NCBI GenBank assembly: GCA_036971615.1
Contig: JAYKKR010000007.1
Coordinates: forward strand, 434,001 to 498,000
Source of the DNA: Amyloporia xantha
Taxonomy: Eukaryota; Basidiomycota; Agaricomycetes; Polyporales; Adustoporiaceae
DNA length: 64,000 bases
Direction of reading: 5' to 3'
In this document: piece after piece, positions 12,101 to 22,307 of the stretch
Numbering within the stretch: position 1 is the stretch's first letter
How the letters are laid out: each line of letters starts with the position of its first letter
The notes under the pieces: model-generated
Databases searched by the model: none
Seen by the model: the letters and a program-made list of their open reading frames with translations, nothing else
What the model was told of the DNA's origin: nothing
Made by a program: the position numbers and the translations under genes

Positions 12101-14064
12101 ATCAGCGACACCCGACAATGGAGGGTAGACGGCACATCGTACAGATGCATGTTGGCGGCACAACCCAATACCTGACCAAAGTGCAGGGGATGCCCAAACA
12201 TGTCGAAGACAAACTGGAAAAACGTATCCGTACCTTCATGTGGGCGGAGAAAAAACAAGCACCAGTAAATAAAGAAACCCTATATGCCCCGATCAACCAG
12301 GGAGGCAGGGCAGTGTTGGACATCAGAGCGAGGAACAGAGCAATTGATATAACATGGGTCAAGAACTACCTAAACCTGGGACCTGACCGCCCTCTCTGGG
12401 CTTTCGTAGCGGACGCAATATTAGCGAAAGCGGCACCGAAGACGGAAGAGAAATTCCCGCAACACCTACGCAGTAATATATTCCTCCAATCCTGGAAAGT
12501 GAAGCTTACCGCGCTCCCGCAAAGGGTAAAACGAATGTTGGACACGGCGAAAGCTTTTGGTGTACGCCGAGAAGGTCTGGCTTTCGACCGAGCGATCCTG
12601 CGAAGCATGCCAATCTGGTATCATGGAGAAGCCGATAAACGACTCAGGCGAATACAACATTCAAAAGCGAGTAAATGTCTACAGAACAATCACGGAGTCA
12701 GATCAGTCGGGCAGGCAGAAGCCGTAGCCACGAACCTAGGCAATCCCCAACACGGACCTAGGAGCAACTGTGCATGCGCAGCCTGCAGTCTGACGCGACA
12801 ATCTACAGCATGTGTGAACCCTCACGCGTGTTTTGCGCGAGCGAAAGAGCTGTTGGACTTACTCCCGGAGAAGTGGGACCCCCGAAAACCCAAACCAGAA
12901 GATCAGGAGCATAATGTCCTTCTCACAAATGTAGAGTTGAACCTCCTCCAAGAAGAGCACTACACCATTTTTGACAGAAGGATAACAACGAAAGGGGACC
13001 TCACGGAGATTTTCCGAGTCTTCACGAGCGGCGACACCCACAACACAACACACCAAGCAGCTCTGCCCCAAGCACGGGGACAACTTCTCATAATAGCGAC
13101 TGACGGCTCCTGCTACAATAACGGTAAAGCGAACGCACAAGCAGGAGCAGGAGGCTACATGGGAGAAGGTCGGGATGAAAACTTTGCCCTTCGCCTCCCC
13201 ACCACAATAACACAGTCAAACCAAACCGGCGAGTTAGTAGCAGTATCGGAGGCCGGCCGGAGGACAGACGTACAAAGTCTAATGCTGATCATAAGCGACT
13301 CCGAATACTCCATTGATGAAGCAAACAAGCGGAAGCAAGACCACGAAGACAGAGGTTACATAGGAGTAGCAAACGCTACGATCATCCGCGCAATGATCGG
13401 CAACCTTCGAAACCGCCCACTCCCGACCGTCTTCCGGTGGGTAAAGGGTCACCAAGGCCATCAGCTCAATGAAGGTGCTGACAAGCTAGCCGGCGAAGGC
13501 GCTCGGAAACCTGTACCAGACGAGGTAGATCTAAACATCGTCGTGACACTAAAAGTTAGTGGCGCGAAGCTACGAGTAATGACACAAAAACTCGCCTACC
13601 AGGGAATCCGCGAGCTCGAAATGCTCAAATATGAGCGACGACGACGCACCCAGGACATCATGATCCGCGCGATCGACAACATCGAAGTATTCTTTGAAGA
13701 AACCCCAGCAGAGGCGCAGATCTGGAGGGGAATCAGACACAAAGATATAAGGCGAGAGGTTAGATACTTCCTGTGGATGGCCATGCACGACGCGTACATG
13801 GTCGGGACGAACTGGCAACGACCGGGATACAATGACGAACTCCAAGCACGCCAGGAGTGCGCACGCTGTGGACAGATAGAATCGATGGAGCATATACTCT
13901 CCGAGTGCGAAGCCCCCGGACAAGACGAAGTCTGGAGGATAGCGAAAAAACTCTGGAAACGGAAGAATAACAAATGGCCGAGGCCATCCTTAGGAGCGGT
14001 TCTCAGCAGCCCGTTAGCACCGTTCAAGAATGGAAAAGGCAAACCCAAGACCGGCGATGCCAGG

Positions 14065-14072
14065 CTATACCG
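14065..14072. repeat. 8-bp target-site duplication, left copy (hAT-like)
   Basis: CTATACCG directly precedes the terminal inverted repeat and is repeated exactly after the element at 15440-15447. Confidence 0.92.
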
Positions 14073-15439
14073 TAGCGTCTCCTAAGTTCAGTTCGGTTCG
14101 GTTCAGCAGGTATTTTGGCCGAACCCTGAACCGAACCTGCATGCATATGGCTGAACCTGAACCTGAACCTGAACTGAACCTGCTGAACCGGTTCGGCAGG
14201 TTCAGTTCAGGTTCATAACCGGTTCGAACCTTCCGAACCTGTGATTTTCTAAGTAATTTTTTTTTTCATTTTATGCTAGTCTACTGCACCAACTTATGTA
14301 TACCTGGTGCACCAACTGACGGATAGGCCTACGGACGCTTATGCACCAGGCAGCGTTTCTGCCTGGCCTCTGGTGCATCAGTTCGTGGGCTATCTCCGGG
14401 GCCTCCTCCCTTTCGCCGTAGGGTCCCCTCGGCATCGCGGCTTATTACCATATGTAGTAAGTATCTATTAGAAAGGCCTTAGGCCATTTAATTTACAGCG
14501 AAATTTCTATTTTGGTGCCACAGACTCATTTGGGCACTACTTAAAAACTGTATTAAAATAGCAAAAAAATCACATTTTCATTTTCAATTCAGTAGGTACA
14601 ATGGTACGAGAATCTATATACTGTAGGTACGTCCGGCGAGCGTGCGCGGGCGAAGGGTACCCGCCGGGCGGGAGCAGCGTAGACGGGCCGGCGCAGCGTG
14701 CAGGGGCAGGGGCAGCGTGGACGGGCGTGGCGCGTACGCGGGCGGAGGGAACGTGCACGGGCGGGGCAGTGTGCAGGGGCAGGCGCAGCGTGGAAGGACG
14801 GGCGCAGCGTACAGGGGCGGCGCAGCGTGGACGGGGCAGCGAGTGCGGATCGAGCAAGTGCGGATCGAGCAAGTGCGGACGGGCACCGAGCGCGGACGGG
14901 GCAGCGAGCGCGGATCGAGCGAGGGCGCAGCGAGTAGGGACGGGGCAGCGAGCACAGATTGAGCGCGGATCGAGCGAGCAGGGACGGGGCAGCGAGTGCG
15001 GACGGGGCAGCGAGCGCGGATCGAGCGAGGGAGCAGCGAGCAGGGACGGGGCAGCGAGTGCGGATCGAGCGAGCGGGCAGCCGCGCTAGCGGGTGAGTGG
15101 ACGGCGGGGCGAGCGAGCGGGGAGAGGGCGAGCGAGGGCACTGACGAGTGAGGAGCGGGTGCGCGGGAATGCGCACCGTCAGGCAACGGTGCACAGCGAA
15201 CGGGCTGCGTTGGGGAGCGGGTGCGCAACGAACGCGTAATCCGATCGATCGGACCCCGTCCCCCGGTTCGCGGTTCGGACGCGTTCGCACCGCGTTCGGG
15301 CAACGCACTGCAAGCCCGAACCCCGGACCGAACCTGACGGCCAATGGCCGGACCGAACCTGGACCGGACCTGAACCTCAGGTCCGGTTCGGCGGTTCGGG
15401 GTTCGGACCTAGGTTCTGGACTGAACTTAGGAGACGCTA
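14073..15439. mobile_element. Non-autonomous hAT-like DNA transposon, 1,367 bp, nested in LINE ORF2
   Basis: The ends are a perfect 20-bp terminal inverted repeat beginning TAGCGTCTCCTAAGTTCAGT, flanked by an exact 8-bp duplication. An 8-bp duplication and ends of the form TAGNG are hallmarks of the hAT superfamily. The subterminal 150 bp on both sides carry many direct and inverted copies of GGTTCGG/CTGAACC-type motifs, as hAT transposase-binding regions often do. The interior is an AT-rich part (about 14240-14600) and a very GC-rich tandem-repeat part (about 14640-15130). No transposase is encoded; open frames inside the repeats are low-complexity by-products. It must have inserted after the LINE. 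Confidence 0.9.
14640..15130. repeat. GC-rich degenerate tandem repeats inside the hAT-like element
   Basis: Short interleaved units recur: early copies resemble GGGGCAGCGTGNACGGGCG and later ones GCGGATCGAGCGAG and GGGACGGGGCAGCGAG. Unit length and order vary. Long frames cross it on both strands because the repeats lack stop codons, giving Ala/Arg/Gly/Pro-rich translations that I do not treat as genes. Confidence 0.75.
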
Positions 15440-15447
15440 CTATACCG
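15440..15447. repeat. 8-bp target-site duplication, right copy (hAT-like)
   Basis: CTATACCG, identical to 14065-14072. ORF2 resumes in frame immediately afterwards. Confidence 0.92.
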
Positions 15448-15781
15448 AATTATCATGACGGAATCGGCCTACTTAATATGGAAGTTGCGGTGCGAACGTG
15501 TAATTGGAGGGGCAGAAAACCCAAACAAACCGCAAGCAACCACACAGGAGATAGAAACCCGCTGGCTGAACGCCATCAATGACAGACTGGCATTAGACTG
15601 CCAAATGACGAACACCGCCAAATATGGCACGAAAGCCCTGCGGCAAACCCTAGTAGAACGAACCTGGGAAGGCGTACTCAAAAACGAGAACAGTCTGCCT
15701 CAAAACTGGACAAGAGGCAAATCTGAGGTTTTAGTGGGTATTGAGCCGTCAGAAAGGAGGAGGCGCACCGGAGAAGGTTGA

Positions 15782-16017
15782 TGCGATGATGGTGCGCGAT
15801 CTGACGTGCTCAGCTAGTGCTGAGTCCCACACTTCGTGCGTAATGGCATTTCCTCAGTGGAATCTAAGGTGAACGGTATAGAATAAGCAACTCAAGGGGT
15901 TTGAATTCCCCTAAACCGTCAGCGGGTAACCTGGAGGCGACTTTGTCGACTGCCGGGCCCAGCGCCACGTGACGTGGCGCAACGCTCCACAAAAAAAAAA
16001 AAAAAAAAAAAAAAAAA
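15782..16017 (+). other. LINE 3' UTR with terminal hairpin and poly(A) tract
   Basis: Follows the ORF2 stop. At 15962-15980, GCGCCACGTGACGTGGCGC can form an 8-bp stem with a 3-nt loop only about 10 nt before the A tract (15991-16017, 27 A). In several LINE families a 3'-UTR stem is the template-recognition site of the reverse transcriptase; that function here is inferred from position. Confidence 0.65.
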
Positions 16018-16031
16018 GCTTCAAGCTTCAA
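16016..16031. repeat. Target-site duplication, 3' copy (LINE)
   Basis: AAGCTTCAAGCTTCAA, matching 6209-6224; host sequence resumes with GGGTCAACTAAG. Confidence 0.85.
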
Positions 16032-16152
16032 GGGTCAACTAAGAACTACAGGTTTCTTCACTGTAAGTTCCACTACAGCTCACTTTGAACACAAAGGTGC
16101 TATAGTCAACTCTGAAGGGGTCCCCCAAGAGCAAATCTCTGCCGATATCATA

Positions 16153-19055
16153 ATGGCCGATGCTCCTGTGGTGTTCAAGCGGACCAAGTCCAAACCCGCA
16201 CAGCGCGCTCGTACATCTACTCCCGATGTCGTCGAGAGCACGGGGGATGGCGAGGTTGCAGATGTCGATGAGTCGCCCAGTACACTCGCGACGAAACTGA
16301 AGAAGAGAATCAAGACGCGCGAGAAGCCCAAGTCGAGGCTCAGTTTTGGGGCCGATGAGGTGAGACGTCGTATCGCCCCTCTGGGACATCTGCTAATGGT
16401 CTGGGTTAAGTAGGAAGGGGACGGAGAGGTGTTCCAAGTCAAGAAGTCAAGTCTGAGCAAGAAATTGGCTCTTGGGAGGCACTCCGCTTCGCCAGGGTAT
16501 GTTCAATAATGCACTTCTTGTATCGAACAGCATTAATGGGGGGTTGACAGAAATATTTTGCCGTCTTCGGTTGCTCCCCCCATCACTCCGAGGCAGAATG
16601 CTGCTCCAACATACGACGCTGCATATCTTTCCGAGCTCAAAGCAAGCACACCTACGACACGTCCTGTCTTAGTGGATGTAGATGTATCATATGATGCCGA
16701 TATGTCCGTGGATGCTGACTCGGTACCTCAATCCTCTGTGTCAAGCGTGATTGATCTGTCTGGTTTGTCCCTTACTCTTATCTGGCTACTGCAATTAGCT
16801 CTAAGTAGTTGTTAAAGGTGAAACGGAAGAGACAATGATTCCATCCGGCTCGTCAATTCTCGCTGCGAGGCAAAAGCGAGAACGGCTACGTGCAGTGGGC
16901 GGCAGCGGGGGTGGAGAAGACTACATCTCATTATCAGTGACGAAGCGAAGCGATTTTTCGCAGGGACCGCATCCGGAGAGTCGACTTGTGCGCGAAGATG
17001 ATGAGCTAGGAGATGCTGATGATGGTATTGCCCATGTCCTTCCTACAGTCTTTGATACTGACATTCTTTTTGCAGAGTTTGCCGAGTATACTAGTGCACA
17101 AGAGCGAATAGCGCTCGGGAAGAAGTCTCGTAAGGTCGAGGCGAAGAAAAGGCGCGAAGAGATGAACGACATGATAGCGGATGCGTATGTTCTTTCAGTT
17201 CTAGACTGTTGGCCGACTGAAGTAACCCGTTAATTTCAGCGAGGAACAGGATGAAGAGACTGTGGAGTGGGAACAGGAGCAGCTACGTCGAACAGGACTA
17301 CGGGCGGATGAGTTGACTGAGAAGGCAGTGAAGCCCACCTACAAACCTACGCCGAGTATGTCAACGACCTTTGTCTTTTTTCTACTAATCTGACTTGCCT
17401 TAGTTCCTGCTATCACCCCAATTCCTACGCTCGGAGTTGCTGTTGCGCGTCTCATGCAGTCCTTAACGGCCCTCACTACGTCTCATGCACAGAATTCTGC
17501 TTCGATGGCGTCACTAGAGCAGGAACAGGAGCAGCTGGATGCGCGCGAGAAGGAGATGCGGGATGCGATTGCGAAAGCTGAGGACAAGAGAAGCTGGTTT
17601 GCTGCCTTCAGGGAGTGGGTTGAGAGTGTTGCTACGTTCCTCGACGAGAAGGTGTGCGTTCAGTCTGGCATTAGCGCTGCAGGAGTCTATCTCTAACCCA
17701 CTGTCTCTTTAGTACCCTGAACTGGAGAAGCTTGAGGACGAACACGTTTCGCTGCTCAAGGAGCGTGCCAGCATGATAGCTCAGCGGAGGAAGGCCGAAG
17801 ACGAAGACGACCTATCAATCTTTTTCGGCGCCCTGCCTGAAGCGCCGTTGCAAGAGGACCAGCTGGATGAATTGGGCGGAGTTGTCCAGCGAGCGAATCC
17901 TACGGTCGCTCGGCGTGACAGACTGAATGCACGTAGTGCCCGCCGAATGCTGCGCCGTGCGAGTGGACGTTCACAGACGCAAGAAGAAGAGGGTTATTCT
18001 ACGGATTCTTCGCTCGCACCTTCGGATGCTGCAGATTATCAAACCGCGATGCGTAACTTGCTGAGGGATGCGAAGGCGGTCATGTCGGATGTTCAGGCAG
18101 AGGAGTTCAGAGACCCGATTCGAGGACTGGGGAAATGGTTTGGCGAGTGGAGATCACGATTTGGAGAGAGCTATACGGGTGCATGGGGCGGATTGGGTAT
18201 GATCGGTGCCTGGGAGTTTTGGACACGCCTGGAGGTCCTCGGATGGAGTCCTCTTGAAGTACGTCTGCGGTTATCGTCCTCAGCCTTTCTCTAGTTCATG
18301 GCTGACTCTTTGCTTGTAGGACAGCCGAACCCTGGATAGCTTCTCGTGGTATAGTTCATTATACCAGTACTCACGGCCTCAGCAAGACAACGAAGAGGAA
18401 GATGACGATTCTGAAATCGGTCCTGACGGCGACCTGGTATCTGCGATGATATCCACTGCTGTGATTCCCCGAATTTGCAAGGTATTAGAAGGAGGCGGCC
18501 TCGACCCTTACTCTGCCAGGGACATTCGGAAGCTCACGGATCTCGCAGAGCAAATAGAGGCGTCAGTAGAGAAAGACAGCTCAAAATTCGAGGTAGGTGC
18601 GTTTGCACATGTACACGAATATTCGCTCAGAATGCTCCCAGATGATGCTGCAGTCCGTGTACGGCACGTTTGAAAGCGCAGTGACTATGACCGACTCCCT
18701 TGTGTCTACCTATATGGCCTCGAACAACCCCAAATTCGATCCTGAGGCGATACCAGCGCGTAGACGCTTCCTCTCCAGGCGGTACAAACTACTGCGGAAT
18801 TTGATACAGTGGAGAAAATATACTGGAGAACGATTCGGTATCGGTCAGTTGGCCAAAAGACTTCTCGAGAAGGACATGGTGCCTGTCGCTGAAGGTGGAT
18901 GGGAGGTTGGCGGTGAGGATTTCATACGAAAGGTGCGGAACTTCAATACGATAACAGCCTGCCATATCTGAGAGTTGTTATGCAATCAGGCAGCTCACAT
19001 CCTACCCGCCGAGTTGATTTCGGCTCATGTCAAGGACCTACTAGGTAGTACATGA
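16153..19055 (+). CDS. GCFC-domain protein (PAXBP1/GCFC2/Ntr2-like)
   Basis: A nuclear protein of the GC-rich-sequence-binding-factor-like family, whose members associate with the spliceosome/intron-lariat complex. Exons: 16153-16359, 16414-16496, 16551-16762, 16818-17184, 17240-17355, 17404-17651, 17713-18258, 18320-18592, 18642-18932, 18990-19055; total 2,409 nt, 802 residues, all in frame. The N-terminus is basic and charged (KKRIKTREKPKSRLSFG). Next come SSILAARQKRERLR, an acidic segment, a coiled coil (LEQEQEQLDAREKEMRDAIAKAE) and AAFREWVESVATFLDEK. The C-terminal GCFC domain has FRDPIRGLGKWFGEWRSRF, YTGAWGGLGMIGAWEFWTRLE and AVIPRICKVLEGGGLDPYSA. The start codon lies only 121 bp after the LINE, so its original promoter has probably been pushed 9.8 kb upstream. 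Confidence 0.88.
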
Positions 19056-19513
19056 ATATACGCGCGAGCTTGTCAGACGCAGCCATTTGAAGCGTTCATC
19101 TGCGAGCACAGCTTTATAAGTTCTCACAGCACCCGAGGCGTCATATTGAATTGTTCAATATGTTAGATGATGGTGCAGTGGTGCGGTTCGCCGTCCACTC
19201 CTCACACTCTCATCTGTGATCATCCTCGGAATAGCAATATAGAAGCTCTTTGACCCGTATAGTATGTCCTCGGGACTATGCAGTACTGTGCGTGGCTCGT
19301 TCCGCTGTCAGACATCGCCTGTATTCTCCTCCCCATTATCCCCATTATTCTTGCCTTTACCTGTTGACGCATTGTGTATCGGTTTGAGAAGAGCACGTTT
19401 TCTCGAGGTTTCCGAGCGATTGCCACTCACATAAGATCTCCTAGTCTCCTGGCTACACAGATTATTCAGAGCACATATCAAGCACTGTCATGGAAAGATG
19501 ATCGACCCCATAT
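19056..19513. other. Intergenic between convergent genes
   Basis: Holds the 3' flanks of the GCFC gene (+) and the gene at 19514 (-). No gene or repeat seen. Confidence 0.5.
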
Positions 19514-20299
19514 TTATACAGGTAGCATATTATCTGTAATGTCGGGATCAAGATTAAGGGCAACCCGCAAAAGTGCGTGGTCGTTTATCAAGTCCACAAG
19601 CACATCCTCATCTCCTGTGTCGTCCGCCTGCTTCTGCTCAGCTCTCATATGGGCCACCACTGCCTCCACTGCAAACCTCTGTGCTTTCGTCGTAGGCTGC
19701 TCCACCTCGCGCCACGCCAGACTGTCCAGATCCACCTTGCCTGCGCTAAGCTCTACTGCAAGCACGCTGACGAAGGCGTAGTCATTCTCATCCCATCCAT
19801 CAATCGGTGTCCTGTTCTGATACACCTCCGACAGCGCAGACGAAACGAAGCGAACGGCCTTGGATCGGTGGAATGGATGCGCCTGCTCATCCACCTTAGA
19901 GTATGTATCGTATTTGCAGCTTCCTTGTTCGAGCGGCTTGAGGGAGTCGACATATTCGGCGAAAGACATTGTTTTCGTCGGGGCAATGAGCCAATGCTCG
20001 CCATGATCGTTCATAGCTTCGAGATTGTCTTTCATGAGTGCATCCGCCGGCAGAACCCATGTCTTCTTAACATCCCAGCCGGGTTGTGGCCTGCTGAAGG
20101 CAGACACGCCTCCCGTACCTATAGAATCAAAGTGATACCAGGATGTCAGTGGTCACTGGTCCATCACGATTCATAAGGTCGATCACTGACCGACAATCAC
20201 TTGATCATAGCCATCAACCTGAATATCTTTGCCTCGCCGCACCTGGCCCAGTCCGGGAGATGTCATGCCTCCCACACGATACAAGTCAGGGCGAGTCAT
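19514..20299 (-). CDS. Unrecognised 237-residue protein, two exons
   Basis: Minus-strand exons 20299-20191 and 20118-19514 total 714 nt and join in frame across a GT-AG intron (GTCAGT..TATAG). There is no signal peptide or membrane segment, so it is likely intracellular. The N-terminus reads RPDLYRVGGM and VDGYDQVIVGTGGVSAFSRP. A compact central block follows (TWVLPADALMKDNLEAMN, HGEHWLIAPTKTMSFAEYV), and the C-terminal half is helical and acidic. The spacing of an R-x-LYR motif, a Trp-x-x-Pro segment and an HW-x-I-x-P strand faintly recalls the Tse2-type ADP-ribosyltransferase fold found in some fungal proteins. I cannot confirm this and do not assign it. It is convergent with the GCFC gene. 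Confidence 0.65.
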
Positions 20300-20706
20300 G
20301 CTGGGTAGGTAGAAGATGGGTATACGTACAAGTAACTATACAAGCTTGGCTCGACCCTTAACCTCATTCTGCATCAGCGGTTCTGGGCCGGTGATTGTTG
20401 GGGTATCAGATCCTTTCCAGCTACATAGAACCAGACGTCTCGGACGAGTCGGCGGGGCAGTATTCTCACCGGCAGGCTTGCACCTAGGAAGGTCTGGTCT
20501 GAGATGTCTCGTGCGCGTCTTTGTCCGAAAGGGTCCTACGTTCCTATAGCTGTGAGGCCCTTGCTAAGGCAGTGATTATTACCGTCATGTAGTATAGTAT
20601 GGACAAGCTTTTAAATGATTGCATAGGCACAGGCAACGCAGCTTGCCTCGAATTTGCCTCGAATAGTCGAAATGCCAAATATGGAATTTGCTATGTAAAT
20701 ACAGTC
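20300..20706. other. Upstream region of the 19514-20299 gene
   Basis: About 400 bp between the start of the minus-strand gene and the foldback element. No further coding exon could be joined convincingly. Confidence 0.4.
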
Positions 20707-20712
20707 TTGAAT
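20707..20712. repeat. 6-bp target-site duplication, left copy (foldback element)
   Basis: TTGAAT, repeated at 22268-22273 immediately outside the other end of the inverted repeat. Confidence 0.7.
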
Positions 20713-22267
20713 GCACCTCGACCTCACGTGCACCCAGGCTAATTAGCCCGGCATACCCCCCTGGGATTGCCGGGCTAGCTAGCCTCGAAAGTCAAATACC
20801 CTGTAGTTGCCAATAAAGCGGGCAGTAAAGGCGGGCTTGCCTAATACAATAAGTCTGCTTATCTCACTGTTATCTAGTGCACCGCTGATAACGATGAGTA
20901 CACCGTGCGTCCAGCGCCAGATCACCGAACGCATCGGGATCTCCCGCGTGACGCGGCGCGCCTACGCGCTCAATGCGTCGGCGCCGCCGCCGCCGATGAG
21001 CACGAGAATTGGCTCTCACTCCATCAATATATTGTGTATTTAGTTCAAAATTTCACTGGTAGCAATAGGATTGTTTTGGATTATATATGTAATGTATGAA
21101 TGAATACTTTGATGCTCAAATGGAAGGATTTTGATTTCTCTCAAATAGACAATTATCACCCTCCCTGGCTGGCAGTATTATCAATGAGCTCATAAAGCAC
21201 CACATTTCATGTACTACAGTGCTCTGCTTAATGCTATTTTGCACCTGTCTATTTGTGAAACTTGATTAGTTTGGGTACATTCAGTCAAATATTGCTATTT
21301 CACACTTTCTATATTTCATGTACCTTCTGGTGCCTCAGATATTGATATGCAAAGGGATTAATGCTTTATATAGGTAATATTTGTTTGTGGTACTGTAAGA
21401 CGACAGGGGATAGAAGACACCGAAAGCAACAGCACCTCGTTCGGCGAACCGCCGTCCAGCCAATCAGGATGCGCGCTTGCCTAGTGATCGAGTTGAGTGC
21501 AAATATGCACGCCACTGTAACCTTCGGGTCCATTTTGCGCACTGCATAAGCAATCATGCACTGCTCTCTATACGGCTTGGCAGATAAATCCATAGTATAC
21601 ATAGAATTCTTTGTGCTAGAACTTCTTTGCTCAATCTCCCTCTATGTATTGAAATATGTGTATTACATACACTGTGGCATACATTAGATTTTGTTAGAAT
21701 ACCTTTGTATGGGGACTATGTAGAAACAAGTATGTCCACAAATATACTTCAAATACACTCAATAAGGCATAGGAGATAGTCAATCAATTAAAGCTCAGTT
21801 CATAGTGAGCACAACAGCTCCAGCCCCATTGCAAAATAAATTACATTCTATTCCTTCCATTTGGGCTTCAAAGTATTCATTCATACATTACATATATAAT
21901 CCAAGATAATCCTATTGCTACCAGTGAAATTTTGAACTAAATACACAATATATTGATGGAGTGAGAGCCAATTCTCGTGCTCATCGGCGGCGGCGGCGCC
22001 GACGCATTGAGCGCGTAGGCGCGCCGCGTCACGCGGGAGATCCCGATGCGTTCGGTGATCTGGCGCTGGACGCACGGTGTACTCATCGTTATCAGCGGTG
22101 CACTAGATAACAGTGAGATAAGCAGACTTATTGTATTAGGCAAGCCCGCCTTTACTGCCCGCTTTATTGGCAACTACAGGGTATTTGACTTTCGAGGCTA
22201 GCTAGCCCGGCAATCCCAGGGGGGTATGCCGGGCTAATTAGCCTGGGTGCACGTGAGGTCGAGGTGC
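20713..22267. mobile_element. Foldback-type DNA element with ~420-bp inverted arms
   Basis: The arms 20713-~21132 and ~21848-22267 are near-identical inverted copies starting GCACCTCGACCTCACGTGCA, around an AT-rich centre of about 715 bp. TTGAAT flanks both ends. Each arm holds a local hairpin near its tip (GGCTAATTAGCCCGGCA..TGCCGGGCTAGCTAGCC) and a GC-rich block (about 20895-21010 and its mirror) that stands out from AT-rich surroundings. The same 78-codon frame is readable inward from both arms and includes RQITERIGISRVTRRAYALN, faintly helix-turn-helix-like. The centre has a short minus-strand frame (21366-21602) and no recognisable transposase, so the element is non-autonomous. The superfamily is unassigned. 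Confidence 0.8.
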
Positions 22268-22273
22268 TTGAAT
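22268..22273. repeat. 6-bp target-site duplication, right copy (foldback element)
   Basis: TTGAAT, matching 20707-20712. Confidence 0.7.
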
Positions 22274-22291
22274 GGAATCGCGATCGGATCA

Positions 22292-22307
22292 GGTTAGGGT
22301 TAGGGTT
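22292..22307. repeat. Short telomere-like repeat (TTAGGG)
   Basis: GGTTAGGGTTAGGGTT is about 2.7 units of TTAGGG, the usual basidiomycete telomere repeat. It lies 19 bp outside the foldback element and about 280 bp upstream of the dynactin gene. It is short enough to be chance or an upstream regulatory motif. Confidence 0.5.

Larger units (their letters stand above)
9159..15781 (+). pseudogene. LINE ORF2: endonuclease-reverse transcriptase-RNase H, broken
   Basis: The polyprotein that nicks the target and copies LINE RNA. The APE-type endonuclease begins near 9500 (TVASLNIRGFG, IVQEAHMDEE) and continues after a frameshift with GVYAPND, LGDFNLVEE, SRIDRIYV and a TDHMMI histidine motif. The reverse transcriptase (about 11000-12000) has NYRPITLLNTDYK, SQAGFVPGRQI, ALDQEKAYDKI, RGVRQGDPLS and the active-site FADD. 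RNase H (about 13090-13530) retains ATDGS, TGELVAVSEA, ISDSEYSI and the GADKLAGE end. A C-terminal CX2CX9HX4C zinc motif (CARCGQIESMEHILSEC) follows. Damage: reading changes frame at about 9723-9727 (one extra base), and a hAT-like element splits the C-terminus. Frame 9688-14072 continues exactly into 15448-15781 if the insertion and one duplication copy are ignored. Confidence 0.9.
6225..16017 (+). mobile_element. Non-LTR retrotransposon (LINE, Tad1/I-like), full length but inactivated
   Basis: The element spans 9.8 kb including a 1.37-kb nested insertion, so the LINE itself is about 8.4 kb. Order: 5' leader (6225-6950), ORF1 with a zinc knuckle (to 8489), a 670-nt spacer, ORF2 with APE-type endonuclease, reverse transcriptase, RNase H and C-terminal zinc motif (9159-15781, interrupted), a 3' UTR and an A27 tract (15991-16017). 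A 16-bp target-site duplication flanks it. Two ORFs plus an RNase H domain match fungal Tad1/I-type LINEs. ORF2 is broken by a frameshift near 9726 and by the hAT-like insertion at 14073-15439, so this copy should not be autonomous. Confidence 0.93.

Noticed and set aside
10106..13987. Many minus-strand frames of 60-150 codons opposite the LINE ORF2
   Set aside because: Antisense shadows of the reverse-transcriptase gene with no domain.
14589..15344. Long Ala/Arg/Pro/Ser-rich open frames on both strands
   Set aside because: They are translations of GC-rich tandem repeats inside the hAT-like element; all frames are open because the repeats lack stop codons.
6225..16017. Possibility that the retroelement is an LTR retrotransposon or retrovirus-like element
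   Set aside because: No long terminal repeats, no protease/integrase, an APE endonuclease and a poly(A) tail: a LINE.
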